DNA of 64,000 nt. Source: Hibiscus mutabilis. Its lineage: Eukaryota > Streptophyta > Magnoliopsida > Malvales > Malvaceae. The first letter of the stretch is position 1; each line of letters opens with the position of its first letter. This document shows, one piece after another, positions 1-11,754 of the stretch. The notes beneath the pieces were generated by a model. The model saw only the letters and a list, made by a program, of their open reading frames with translations. It was not told the DNA's origin and did no database searches. Made by a program: the position numbers and the translations under genes. The stretch is from the NCBI GenBank assembly GCA_019671005.1, contig CM033728.1, positions 26,053,099 to 26,117,098 on the forward strand, written 5' to 3'.

Positions 1-237
1 AGTGAGTATTGGTTTTTATTCTGGTTGGGAATGGGGTATTGCTTTGGGCAATGTGGATTGCATATGTGATGGTTCTGGTTTCATGCATTGAAAAACAGTA
101 GGTAAATGGTTTTGTAAATGATATATTGGCTATGTGACAAGGTAAGAAGTAATTGGATATAGATGGCATGCCATAGGATTAAAGTGCACTATAAAATATG
201 AACAAAATTGATCGTGGCCATGGGTCATTGAGGTATG

Positions 238-430
238 GCGGTTTAACAAGGCCACTCGTACTGTTGGGGACCTCATTTGGGGCATGTGGTTTAACTAGGC
301 AACCCAAATTGATGGTGATCTTGCGGTTTAACTAGGCAAGGTCAGTACACTTGTGGATTAACTAGGCAAGGGTGGTAAATCTCGCGGTTTAACTAGGCGA
401 GGGTGTCAAATCTTATGGTTTAACTAGGCA
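238..430 (+). repeat. GCGGTTTAACTAGGC minisatellite in A LTR
   Basis: The phrase GGTTTAACTAGGCAAG or a variant recurs about seven times at irregular spacings of roughly 25-40 bp. The same repeat appears inverted in H (6392-6625). In C the same LTR position holds a different repeat, GCGGTCGGCTAATCAAG. Confidence 0.85.
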
Positions 431-534
431 TGTAAAAGAGATCCGTATATTCGATATGTTGGATAGAGGGTAGCCTATCCGGGTCACTATTAATTCCAAT
501 ATATGTGAAAGTTCATGTGTTGAACCTATTTTAT

Positions 535-625
535 AATGCTTTGGGATTTAAGCATGGTTTATGATTTAATGCTTTGGGATTTAAGCATGGTTTATGAATT
601 AATGCTTTGAGATCTAAGCATGGAA
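535..625 (+). repeat. 33-bp tandem repeat with ATGCTT/AAGCAT arms
   Basis: Three copies begin at 535, 568 and 601, an exact 33-bp period. Each holds ATGCTT, eight bases, then AAGCAT, so each can fold into a short hairpin. Homologous copies occur in H (about 6205-6300, inverted) and in both C LTRs (about 22795-22880 and 30890-30980). Confidence 0.88.
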
Positions 626-1364
626 TACGTATATGATGTTGCATAAGGGTGTTTATGCATGTCGCAGTTGGAGACAAGGAAAATGTTTTATTTGTAAGCA
701 TGTTTTGGAAACAAGTGTTTTGTTTTCAAATGTTTTTAAACGCGTCATTCTTCCTTGAGCATCCTCACTAAGCATGTGTGCTTATGCTCTATTTTTTCTA
801 ATGATGCAGAGAATTAAAGTTTGGGGCTGCAAGGGCAAGGCTAAAGTGATCCAAGGACAAGGACTTGTTTGAGTATGGACTCGGTTTATGTTTCTAGTTA
901 ATAAGACAATGTGCTCGTAATGATTTTGGGGATTTGTAATTCTATTTTCCCATGGATTTTTAAGCATGTGTAGTGCTGGATTTTATGTTGGGTTTGTTGT
1001 TGTTAGTCTTGCGTAGATCTTTGCCTATATTGATGCTAGATGAGTGCTTAGGAATGCATCTAGTCATTTTGGAATGGTTTCCATGTTTGATTGATTCAAG
1101 CAAGTTTGTTATGTTGCTTTAGTTGTGCAAGCATGTTGTGGATGCTTAAATGTGCCAATTGTGAGTTTTGGTTGTTTGGTAAAATGATATTAGGAAGCAT
1201 GCCTATAGATCATCGTGAAATTATGAAGGCCATGTTTGGTCAATGAATCTGTGATGTATTAGTAGGGGTCAATCTTTAATAATGTTACTCAGGTGTTTAA
1301 AGCATGTTTAAGTGGTTTGGTTATCATTAAAGTGTGTTTAGATAGCAAATTGAGGCATTACAGG

Positions 1365-1610
1365 TCCAAGTGTATCGAAACAGGTGTCCCCGTGCCGGTA
1401 CAGCTAGGCCATTACAGGCATAGCGTTTCGATACACGAAAGGGTGTTTCTATACGGATAAGCCTTTCCAGGCACTGCGTTTCAGTACTCTAGAGGGTGTT
1501 TCGATATGCGAGGGCTTATTGGAACGGGTTTTAGCTATTGGAATCTAAATTTTGAAAATTACTAAGGCATACCGAAACACCTCTAAGCGTACCGGTACGA
1601 CTACAGTTAA
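1365..1610 (+). repeat. GTATCG-type motif cluster, A LTR
   Basis: This is a cluster of GTATCGAAACA, TTTCGATACACG, TTTCGATATGCG, CCGTGCCGGTACAG and related words. It is a degenerate member of the palindrome family that is sharper in H, B, C and the copia LTR at 62895. Confidence 0.7.
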
Positions 1611-2029
1611 TTCTATTAATTTGGAATATTTGAAGGTTTCTGTTTTTTTATTTTGGTCCCTAAGTTTTGGGAATGCAATCCTATGAGCTTGGATGAGTAT
1701 CTTGACCTGGAATTTGTCATGTGAGCATGTAAATGGACTAATCGAGGATTGGTACCTTAATTACAATTTGGTACTATAATTTAAAAGATCTACGCTTTAG
1801 TCCTTGAAATGTATGTAATACAATTGGTTGTCTTTCCATGATTCGTTTCCTTTGAAAATTCACCCCTACAAGTATGTTCGTGTAGGATTAATAATGTGCA
1901 TCTAGACAAGATAAAAAGAAAAAATGGACCGGTTTTTTTGTAATCTTTCTCCGGTTTACTTTGGCAAACCTAATGTAGTTATCTCGGTTTGGTTAGGCGT
2001 TTAGGCCGGGTGAAGGGGGTTACATTTGT

Positions 2030-2041
2030 TGGTATCAGAGC
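2030..2041 (+). promoter_or_regulatory. Primer-binding site, tRNA-iMet (element A)
   Basis: TGGTATCAGAGC is a perfect match to the canonical plant initiator-tRNA primer-binding site. It starts 5 bp after the LTR terminus TTACA. It would prime minus-strand cDNA synthesis. Confidence 0.93.
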
Positions 2042-2260
2042 CAGGTTACGAAAGGTTGGGATGTTGTTGTTTGGTTGTTTATCATTGTTTGATATGCTCA
2101 ATGATTGTGAATATGTACGGTGATTGTTTTACATCATGTTGGGGTATGAATTGGGAACACATTCCCTATTAATGAGGTTTTAAAATGTTTTATAAGGTTG
2201 TCTTGGGTCCTTTGCCGAATGCTAGCCTGACTTTAATGTGTTTTGGATGCTTTTGTTAGC

Positions 2261-3356
2261 ATGGCTTGATGTGAGACTCAGTCAATGGCTGGTAATGCCG
2301 GAGTTGAGCAGGATTATTCTCCTCTGTTGGTTCCTCCTGTCGATGTTGGGGTGGGTGATGTACCCCAGGTTCATCAAGCGCCAGTATTTGGTGATTTAAC
2401 TCTGTTAATCCAAGCGATGATGAGAGCGTTTCATCCAGCAATGGCTGGATGCAAGCGCAAGCTTCGACACCTACTATGGTAGCTAATCAAGGTTTCCCTT
2501 GGAGAGTCTCCGTAGTTTGGGAGGCAAGGAATTTTAGGGTTTGAGTCTTGAGGCAGTCGAGGGATGGCTGGAAAATACAATTCGTGTTTTGAACCAGATG
2601 GGTTGTAATGAGGAGCGAAAGTTGGGTTGCACTATGTCATTGTTGTAGAGTGATGCATATCATTGGTGGGTGACCACAATGGTTGGAGTACCCGAGGCAG
2701 ATGTGTCTTGGGATTTCTTCAGGAGAGCTTTCAAGAGAAAGTATCTCAGTACTCAGTATTTTGATACAAAGAAGCGCGAGTTTATGTCGCTGACGCAGGG
2801 TGGCATGTCTGTTGCCGAATATGAGGTAAAGTTTGTTCATTTGAGTCAGTATGCCCCAGAGTTGGTCCCTGATGATCAATAGAGATGTGATAGGTTTTAA
2901 TATGGTTTGATGAAGGACATTAAGACATATCTTTTGGCCGCAAATTACACAGATTTGATGTGTTGGTCAATCAGGGCAAGTATATTGAGTAGTCTTTGGG
3001 TACACCAGTTCAGGCTGCGAGTGCGAGCTTGGGTAAGAGAGTGGCTGATTCTAGCTATTCTAGGAAGCAGAATAGAAGGGTTTTGGGACAAGAGATACAG
3101 GCCGGATCACAAGTATGGTGGCAGTGCTAGTTAGGGTAATCAGGGAGTTCGTGTTGCACCGGAGTGTGAGCGTTGTGGTAGGCACCACACGGGTATGTGC
3201 TGGGGTACCGTTGGAGTTTACTGGATATGTGGATCTTCTGAGCATATGAAGCGTGATTGTCCTCGTGCTGTGAGGGATGCACCGATTCATGTTGTTGCAC
3301 CTGTTAGGGGCCGAGGCAGTGGCAGGGGTAATTTTCATAGGAGAGATGATGGATAG
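2261..3356 (+). pseudogene. gag pseudogene of element A
   Basis: The start is set by alignment with the C gag ATG at 24595. The third codon here is TGA where C has CGA. The retrotransposon gag domain lies at about 2520-2930, with a long clean stretch at 2670-2882 carrying typical FFRRAFKRKYL and GMSVAEYEVKF motifs. A Cys/His cluster (CERCGRHHTGMC) and a CCHC zinc knuckle (CGSSEHMKRDC) follow at 3160-3262, then an RGRGSGRGN basic tail. Gag would form the particle and bind RNA. Several in-frame stops (near 2647 and 2881) make it non-functional. Confidence 0.85.
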
Positions 3357-3930
3357 ATGGTTGTAGCACATGTAGTTGTTGTGCGACCAGAGAATGGTGG
3401 ACCGGCTCAGGTTTATGCTCATTGCGAGGGGCGCAGTGACACTGATGTGATCGCTGGTACCTTTACCTTGGAATCTTTGTCATTATTTTCTTTGATTGAT
3501 TCGAGGTCTACTCATTCATATATTTTAAGTGCGCACACATCATTGCTGAATGTTCCTGTTGAGATCTTAGATGTTGGCATGTTAGTAACTAGTTCCTTTG
3601 GGAAGATGGTTACTACTAGAAGGTTGTATAGGCGTTGTCCTTTGGTTGTGCAAGGTCCTGAATTTGCCGCAGATCTAATGGAATTTCCATTCCATGGTTT
3701 TGACATTATTCTGGGTATGGATTGGTTACGTGAGCACAAGGCGGTGGTGGATTGTGAATCCAAAAGGATTTCCTTGAAGTTAGCCGATGATTATGAAGTT
3801 GTGGTGGTTGGCGAGAATGTGAAGTTCTTGTCCAATGTTGTTTCGGCTACTTGAGTGGAGAAGATGTTGTTTGATGGCTAGCAACCTTATTTGGCTATTG
3901 TTATGAATTCGGAAGCCAAGGGTGTTTGAG
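3357..3930 (+). pseudogene. Retroviral-type aspartic protease, element A
   Basis: A 165-codon open stretch (3357-3854) covers the whole protease core. The active-site region reads LIDSRSTHSYI at about 3488-3520, and a later ILGMDWL motif marks the C-terminal part of the fold. The family motif is D-T/S-G, but here the glycine is arginine, which should abolish activity. The same Arg occurs in C. A stop at 3852 ends the open stretch before the linker to reverse transcriptase. Confidence 0.85.
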
Positions 3931-5128
3931 TACAGGATATTTAGACTGTGTACGATTTTCTGAAGATGTTTCCTGAAGAGTTACCAGGTTTACCACTGGA
4001 TGAGAAGTGGAATTCAGTATCGAGACATATGAAGGTACGGCTCCGGTGTCCATTGCTCTTTATCGGATGGCACCAAAGGAGTTGAAAGAGTTTAAAATGT
4101 AGCTTTAGGAATTGCTAGACCATGGGTTCATTCGACCGAGTATTTCACCTTGGGGTGCTCTAGATTTTTTTTTGAAAAAGAAGGATGGATCAATGCATTT
4201 GTGCATTGATAATCGACAGTTGAATAAGTTGACGGTGAAGAATAAGTACCCATTGCTGCGAATTGATGACTTGTTCGATTAATTTTGTGGGGCAGTGGTG
4301 TTTTCAAAGATTGATTTAAGATCGGGGTATTATCTGTTGAAGGTTAAGGATGTGGATGTGCATAAGACGGTGTTTCGTACGAGGTATGGGCATTACGAGT
4401 TTCTGGTGATGCCGGTTGGTTTGACGAATGCCCCGACTACTTTCATGGACATGATGAATAGGGTGTTTCATGAGTACCTTGATCAGTTTGTGGTGGTTTT
4501 TATCGATGATATACCCGTGTACTCTCGTACTGGGGAGGAGCATGATTAGCATTTGCATATTGTGTTGCAAGTTTTGAAGGATAATCAGTTGTATGCCAAG
4601 TTGAGCAAGTGCGAGTTTTGGAAGGAGGTGATGTTTTTAAGTCATGTGGTTTTTGCGGATGGTATTCATGTTGATCCACAAAAAAGTGAGGCTATTCTCA
4701 ATTAGAAGCAACCTAAATCTATTTTGGAGGTTCGTAGTTTTCTTGGGCTGGCTGGTAATTACGTTCGCTTTGTAAATGGATTTTCGAGTATTGTAGCACC
4801 ATTGAAGAAGTTGTTGTAAAAGAATGTTTCATATGTGTGGACGGAAAAGCAACAACACAGTTTTGAGAAGTTGAAGGAAGTTTTGACACATGCTCCTGTG
4901 TTCATTCAACCTGAATTTGGGAAGGAGTTTGTGGTTTATAGTGATGCATCGTACGTTGGCTTGGGTTGTGTGCGGATGCAAGATAGAAAGGTTGTGGCCT
5001 ATGCGTTGAGACAGCTGAAGGTTCATGAGCGCAATTATCCAACTCTTGATTTGGAGCTTGCGGCTGTGGTGTTTGCCTTGAAAATCTGGAGACATTACCT
5101 ATATGGGGAGAAGTGTGTTGTTTTCACA
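3931..5128 (+). pseudogene. Reverse transcriptase and partial RNase H, element A
   Basis: The reverse transcriptase region shows the N-terminal linker (about 4060-4160), a KKKDGS-like stretch, FSKIDLRSGY (about 4300), the catalytic loop VVFIDDIPVYS (4490-4525) and the thumb up to about 4760. RNase H follows with VVYSDASYVGLGC, LELAAVVFALKIWRHYLYG and then the break at 5128. There are several stops (for example 4281, 4547, 4818). The missing RNase H end, integrase and chromodomain were lost at the junction with H. Confidence 0.88.
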
Positions 5129-5328
5129 TGCCAAAATGAAAATTTGATAAAATTAAGGACCACCACCGAAAGTAAGGTTACCAATCCTCAATTAGTTCAA
5201 TTTTAAGCTTACATACCAAAATTCATTCCAATCCAATCATTCAAACTCCTATAATTTCGCAACCAATACTCAGGGACTAAAACAGAAGAAATCAGAACTA
5301 TTTTTCCATGATATTAATAGATTTAACT

Positions 5329-5590
5329 AAAACCGTATCGATACGCTTGTTCCCGTATCGATATGATATTGCAGACATGTTTCAATACACCCAACACTAT
5401 TTTGATACGATGCATCGAACCGAAAATCCTCTTTTTTATTACAAACCGTACCGATACGGTACACAAGCGTATCGGTACTCGGGTCAGTCCCAAAAAGTAA
5501 AATTCCAGTAGCCTTGAACTGTATCGAAACACTTGACCCCGTATCGAAACACCCTATCCAATAATGCCTATCCATACCGATACGGTCCCC
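5329..5590 (-). repeat. CGTATCGATACG palindrome array, H
   Basis: A perfect CGTATCGATACG lies at 5334-5345. Near copies follow (CGTATCGATATG, CGTACCGATACGGTAC, CGTATCGGTACTCG, CATACCGATACGG), giving about ten motif copies in 260 bp. Confidence 0.85.
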
Positions 5591-6204
5591 CGCAGCATGC
5601 ATTCAAGCATTTAATCATTTGACCATACATAAACATTCATCTATGCCAAGAACGGACATTCATAACACAAACATTCCAACAAAAGAAACAATCTATTGGC
5701 ATGCTACCTAAGCCACTTTGCCAAACATGCTAAAAAGCATTAGAAGACCACATCCAGCATATGCATCAAAACAACACCACAACCACATCATAAGAAACTT
5801 GCCCAAACCATCTTAACATGGCAACCAATGAGATAGCTCTATATGCAAACTTAGGCAACCATTCTACCACAACATAAGCAAGACTTAACATCAACACATC
5901 CTCAACAAATCCACAAAAATCCAGCATAGGAACATACTTAAAAACCATAGGGGTACAGATATACAACTCCCAAAAACCATGGCGAACATATTGCCTTTTT
6001 AACCGAAAAGTAAACTAAGTTCATACTCAAACTAGTAAGTTGTCCTTAGATTGCTTAGCCTTGCCTCTTGCTGCCCCCAAACTTTATTGTTCTGTATCAT
6101 TTTTGAAAAAGATAGCGTAAGCACAACTTGCTTAGTAAGGATGCTCATAAACCATGATGCAATTGGAACCATTTGAGAACCATATACTTGTTTATCAATA
6201 CATG

Positions 6205-6300
6205 CTTATGACCAAAGCATTAAAACATAAACCATGCTTAAATCCCAAAGCATTAAAACATAAACCATGCTTAAATCCCAAAGCATTAAAAATATAGGTT
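6205..6300 (-). repeat. 33-bp hairpin repeat in H
   Basis: CATGCTTAAATCCCAAAGCAT recurs in tandem with the intervening AAAACATAAAC. It is the inverted counterpart of the repeat at 535-625. Confidence 0.8.
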
Positions 6301-6391
6301 TAACACATGAACTTTCTCATATATTGGCATTTAAAGTGACCCGGATAGACAACCTCTATCCTAAACATATCGGATACAAGGATCTCTCATA

Positions 6392-6625
6392 CCATGCCTA
6401 GTTAAACAAGATGATATCCCAAACCTTGCCTAGTTAAACCGCAAGATTTGAGACCCTCGCCTAGTTAAACCGCGAGATTTCACCCTTGCCTAGTTAAATT
6501 GTAAGAGTTCCGAACTTGCCTAGTTAAACCGCAAGATCACCATCAATTTGGGTTGCCTAGTTAAACCGCATGCCCCAGATAAGGTTCCCAATAGTCCAGG
6601 TGGGCTAGTTAAACTGCCATACCTC
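6392..6625 (-). repeat. GCCTAGTTAAACCGC minisatellite in H
   Basis: About seven copies of TTGCCTAGTTAAACCGCAAG or a variant are present. This is the reverse complement of the repeat at 238-430, confirming the orientation of H. Confidence 0.85.
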
Positions 6626-8345
6626 AAGGACCCATGGCCACGATTGATTTTGTTTATATTTTATAATGCACTTTTAATCTTACGGCATGCCAACTATATC
6701 CGATTGTTTTCTCACCTTGTCATATAGCCAATATACCATTTACAAAACCATTTACTTACTGTTTTACAATGCATTACACAAGAACATCACATATGCAAAT
6801 CTCATTGCCAATACAACAAAACCATTCCCAACCGGAATGAAAACCAGTGCTCAAAAGCATTTTATATACTTTTAAATCCCCTACATATGTACTCAAAACA
6901 TACATTTCCAGTAAGTAAATCATGCTATGTTTATTACCAAAACATGAAAACAACATGCTCATATCCAAACCGATATTTAAGAGCAAAATAAGGGAAACTT
7001 ACTTTCGAGCTTAGATAAGTGTCTCACGCTTATTCTAAACTCCTAACAACCTTTGCAAACCTTTGTAAAGCATTTAAAACCAGTTTCCATGCACCGATAC
7101 GCTTCACCTTCCTTGCCAACGCGCAACCAAGCTCTCAACAATCAACCTAACAACGTCAAGCTTTGTCACCTTGATTATCCCCTATTTTAAACACATAAAA
7201 CCATAAGACAAATGCATCATTATGCATTCAAACCACTGCCTCAAAGCAGAAACCCGCAACTCTCAGATTGCCCACTAAGAAACCATCCGTAACAATCGAA
7301 ATCATCATCAAACTTTTCTAAAACCTAACCCAGCCACATAACAACGATACAACCCCTCCAAAAACATCAATTAACATCCAAAAACCTTTTCCAAAAATCC
7401 TTTTTACTTTCAGCAAGGATTAAACTTTATTATCAACATAAAAACTTCAATCTAACAACCTAACCATTAGAGATTCAACTTTTTTCGGGATTGTAATATC
7501 AAAACCAAGTTATTAACTCAATCAAACACCAAAATCATGATCTAATCTGATCAAAATCCCAACAAAATAGAACATGTACGAATATTTACAAATCTCCCCA
7601 AACAAATCCCAATTACACCAACTTTCCATAATTATTTTATCAAAACACTTAAGGAAACAACTATAAAGAGTCAAGAACTTGGGAATTTCAGTAAAGAACC
7701 TTTCATTAGAGGAGAATAATGAATCCTTACCTCTAATGTTGATTTCTCCCCTTAGTTGCTTAATAAAACATGAAAGTCAAGAGAATAACCATGAGTGTTT
7801 GAAAAAAAGAAATAGGAAATCAAATAGAAATCAAAACCTTTGATTTTTACCTGAAGAAATTGAGATTCAAAAGATGTTTGGCTGGAGAGAAATTGAGAGA
7901 AAGAGGTTACAAGGTAGTTACGTGAATTTTTGTTGAAAGTCTAAAATATGGTTTATTAATTCTCTCCACCTTTAAAACATTTTTAAAACTCAATTAAAAC
8001 CAATTAATTGAAGGGAGAAATCTGTTAAAAATATCCAGGATATTTAGCTCCTTAAAGATTCAAAGTTTTGACTCTTTCCAAAACAGTCTCATAGTTTTCA
8101 AAGTTTGCATTTTGGTCACTAGTCCCAAAATGCCCGATTTCTAAAACTCATTTTCCAAAATTGATTCCACCAAAATCATATATATATATATATAATAATG
8201 ATTTTAGGACATTTTTCCATAATTCTATCACTTCCAAAAATATTTTATCCGATTAAATCCCGAAACAGACTCAAATCCTAACATCGATCCATCAGACCTC
8301 CGGCCCAACTTTAAAAATCTCTAGCCCCAAAGCCGGGGTGTTACA

Positions 8346-8454
8346 GAGCAAGGGTGAAAAAATCCTTTGGATCTGATTTCCTATCCTTTATGCTAGAGGC
8401 TGAACCTTAAACGTAAAGTGACGATATATGCTTCTCTAAAGGCACACTATAGAG
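8346..8454 (+). pseudogene. Ty1/copia pol fragment (integrase-RT linker)
   Basis: One frame reads KKSFGSDFLSFMLEAEP, then a stop, then (after a one-base shift) a stretch ending KAHYRAI. This resembles the linker just before reverse transcriptase in plant copia polyproteins. It is bounded by the LTR start of H on the left and the truncated LTR of B on the right. It is in the same orientation as the copia remnant at 32464 and is probably the left piece of that element. The assignment rests on motif recall over a short stretch. Confidence 0.6.
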
Positions 8455-11400
8455 CTATTTGGCCAAAGTCTAATATCATACTTTTCTCCTTAATTGACTG
8501 TTTTAAAAAGGTTTTAAGGGATATAAATAGGCTTGGAGAATTAATTTTATAATTAATTTCTAAAAAATAAATTTACGTAACTAACTTTTCTCTAAAAGAT
8601 TTTCTCTCAAATTCTCTCCAGCCAAACACTCTTTTCTTCTTCAAAATCCTCAGGTAGCTTCTTGATTTCTTTAATCTCTTGATTTCAAATGAGTTTTCTA
8701 CGATTTCCTATCAAAACCTTATTGTTTTAATCTTGTTTTCTCATGTAAATCAATCCAATTAAGGGGAAAAGTCAGCATTAGAGGTGAGCTTCATTCTTCT
8801 CATCTAATGAATGGTTCTTTACTAAAATTCCCAAGTTATTGATCCTTTATAAATGTTTTCTAATGAGTTTTAATGATTTAATTATGGAAAATTGGTTAAA
8901 TCAAGGTTTTATTGATGAGATTGATTGATTTTCATATTGAATATATTTTCCTATGTTCTAGATTAGATTAGAACATGACTTTGATGTTTTATAATGTTAA
9001 TAAGTTGATTTTAACATTGGAATCCCGAAACTAGGTGAATATCTAATTTTCTAGGCTATTAGTAATGAGTTTTTGAGAAGTTGTGGATGTTTAATTATTG
9101 TTGGAGGTATAAGGATGATGTAAATGTGTTTTTGGATGTTAATTGATGATAATTGTTGGACTAAATCATTAGGTTTTGGCTTGGTTAAGTTTGGAAGGTG
9201 TTTGATGTGGTTTTTGGTTGTTGTTGAGGGAAATTGGTTAGGATTTGATGAGGATTTGTGCGAATTGATGTTGCTAGGTTTTTGAATGCATTTTGATATA
9301 GTGAATCCTCCATTTTTGTGCGGCGTTAAAGTAGGGGAGGTTGATCCTCAAGCTTGAAGTGAGGTTTCGGAAGCCTTGGAGGCTTGGATTTACATCGACG
9401 ATCAAAGCTTAGCATAGTCAGTGAGTGAGAACCTGGTTTATAGCTTTTCAATGGTTTGAAAGTTGTGTTTGGGAGTTTAGATTAAGCTTGATACGCTAGT
9501 CTAAGCTCGGAGGTAAGTAAAGGATGATTTCTCCATTTATCTCAGTTTGACAATTGGTTTTGATGCACTTGTTTTGATAATTTTATTTCTAACTATTATA
9601 TGCATGATTTGAGCATGGTTTAATACTAGAAAATGGTTATATAATGATGGTAATGCATTTGGAAGTAACACATGTTTTGATAATGTTTTTGCATGGTTAA
9701 TTGCATTGGATAAATGGTTTTTATTGAAGCATATGAAAATAGTGAGTTAATGTCAATAAAATGAATTATATTGGCAAGTGGTGTGGTTTAAAATGTTATC
9801 AGAAATAGTTGGTTGGTCATAGGATTGATAGTGCACTACAAAAAGTCACCTATGATGCTGAGGGGTTTATGTGTACCGAAAACTCCATCCAAGACCCTAA
9901 CGGTTGAGGGGTTATATGGTACCAAAGACTCCCATTAGTGGATTATGCATTTAACCGATGATTGGGGTTATGATTGTACCTGGTAATGTTTGTACCTTGA
10001 ATTCTGGTTGAGATGGCATGAAGAGTTAAGAGGACACTTGTTGAATCTGTGTATCCGATGTATTATTTTGTAAAATGGAACTTGGTTGATGATCACTTGT
10101 AAGCCAATATAATAGATGATTTATCATGTGATGAATTGTGTTGTATAATGTTGGTTTATACATGTTTAACTCTTTAAGCCTTACAACTGGTAGTTATGCA
10201 TGGGAAAGCTTAAATTGAGTGTAGCAAATGGGATTTTGTTGTTAATCCATAATACATGTTGCATATGGTTTAATATGCATGTTTTGGAAATGTTAAGTGC
10301 ATAGTTTTTACAAGGTATAATGGTGTTGACAATGATTTAAAAGGTGTTTTAAAAGTGGTTTTCAAAGTGCAATGTTAAATGGTTTAAAATGCATTGATGG
10401 TGGTTTGTTTTAGAGCATTCCTCACTAAGCCTAGTGTGCTTACTCTCTCTTTTTTCGTCAATGTAGAGAATTAAAGGTTTGGAGGCAGCAAGTAAGCAAG
10501 GAGGAATCCAAAGACTTGATCTTCGAAAGTATGGTTTCGAATTAGACTCGTAGTAATAAAGACGGTGTGGCTAATTGTCAATTGGGAAGGTTGTTTTGTT
10601 AAACTCCCTGTTTGTGCAAGTTTTAAATGTTTTGGATTGGTTTAAGGCTTGAAATGCTTGATGTGTGCTTGGATTTATGTTTCGGATGTTGATTAGGCAG
10701 CATACCTATAGATGTTGCGCATAACTAAGCTAGGCTTAAATGAGTAGTTTAAATTGCTTGAATAACTGTAATAAGTAAGCTTTTGATGATTCATGATATT
10801 TAGGTAAGGGTTGGTTGTGTTTAGATTAAGCCAAAGTGTCACATGTTGGACCTAGATGTCATTACAGGCCTTCGCGTACCAGTATGGGTCCCTTAGTTTC
10901 GGTACGCGGAGTCTGGGAAGGACCAAAACATCAAAAATTTACAAAGGGCATCAGTACGCCTAGAGGATAATTTATGCTGGTTTCGGTACATGGGCTCCCG
11001 TACCGGTATACTCTTTAGCTACTAGAAACTAGTTTTCAAAAAATAATCCATAAAAGTTTGGTACGAGGGTGGAACCATATCGGTACGGGTTTGCTCGACA
11101 CACCGTATCAATATGGTGCTCTCAGTATTGGTACGCAGAGCTGCTATATTATTAGAACCATATCGATATGGTTCTATCCATATCGGTACACAGTGTATCT
11201 GTTTAGGTTTCTGTTTGCTGAAGTTTAAAATTATGCATTTTAGTCCCTGAATGCTATGTAAGCAATTATATGAGTCCAGATGTTCATTTTAAGATGGAAT
11301 TTGACATGTGAGCATGAAATTGGATTAATGAAAGATTGGTAATTTAGAATTCAATGAAGTCCTTGTAATTTGTGAAAATTATGTTTCAGTCCCCGAAGTG

Positions 11401-11510
11401 CATGTGTTGAGCAATCAAACCCTATCTTGAAATCTGATCGTAATGTTAACGTATCCGTTGATGCATGTTCACCTTAGAATCTAATCAATGCATGTTCACC
11501 TTAGAATCTA
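8455..11510 (+). repeat. Element B 5' LTR (both ends missing)
   Basis: It aligns with the 3' LTR from 17943 onward (shared GGCTTGGAGAATTAATTTTA and much more). About 300 bp of the LTR start and the terminal part with the primer-binding site are deleted. Near the right edge a short segment (GATGCATGTTCACCTTAG...) is tandemly duplicated at about 11460-11512. Confidence 0.85.
10865..11200 (+). repeat. GTATCGGTACG motif array, B 5' LTR
   Basis: A cluster of CCATATCGGTACGG, CCGTATCAATATGG, CCATATCGATATGG, CCGTACCGGTATAC and similar words over about 330 bp. The corresponding 3' LTR array is at 20050-20410. Confidence 0.8.
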
Positions 11511-11754
11511 ATCTAATGAAAAATTAAGATGTTGTTGATAATTTTTCATTTCTTTTTGCTATGCACAGTGATTGTTTATACGTATGGTGATTGATATATG
11601 CTATGTCGGGGTATTTTTTTGGGACATATTGCCTTATTACTACAATTATAAAATGAATTTGGTTTGAAATGAAAGTGTTGGATCCTTTCTTGAAGCTGGC
11701 CTGATTGTTTTTGTTTTGGTGTAATTATCATGCCTTAGATACATTTTTACATGA

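Larger units (their letters stand above)
1..2024 (+). repeat. Element A 5' LTR (3' portion)
   Basis: The sequence aligns by eye with the 3' parts of the LTRs of element C and, inverted, with H. It ends GGGGGTTACA directly before the primer-binding site, as in C. The start (TGTAA...) lies outside the window. It contains the tandem blocks and the palindrome array listed separately. No coding region is present. Confidence 0.88.
1..5128 (+). mobile_element. Element A: truncated Ty3/gypsy retrotransposon (Tekay/Del-like)
   Basis: The order is partial 5' LTR (1-2024), tRNA-iMet primer-binding site, gag with zinc knuckles, protease, reverse transcriptase and RNase H, all on the plus strand. The left edge is cut by the window. 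The right edge stops inside RNase H, where the sequence ceases to match element C (27351) and turns into an inverted LTR. Integrase, chromodomain and 3' LTR are missing. Stops interrupt every domain, so the copy is dead. Lineage is inferred from similarity to C, which keeps a chromodomain after integrase and has LTRs of about 3.5 kb. Confidence 0.9.
5129..8345 (-). repeat. Inverted LTR fragment H (same family as A)
   Basis: Read on the minus strand it begins TGTAACACCCCGGCTTTGG at 8345 and runs through a homologue of A's LTR in the same order: the 33-bp repeats, the GGTTTAACTAGGC minisatellite and the GTATCGATACG cluster. It lacks roughly the last 200 bp of the LTR and any internal region. 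No coding sequence is present. It is either a truncated solo LTR or the remnant of an element removed by deletion. Confidence 0.85.

Noticed and set aside
2030..2048. Possible tRNA-Met gene similarity
   Set aside because: Only the 12-base primer-binding site matches; there is no cloverleaf, here or at 24367 or 46989.
5308..5602. Overlapping frames on both strands with Tyr/Arg/Ile-rich repeats
   Set aside because: They are products of the CGTATCGATACG array, which reads open in several frames.
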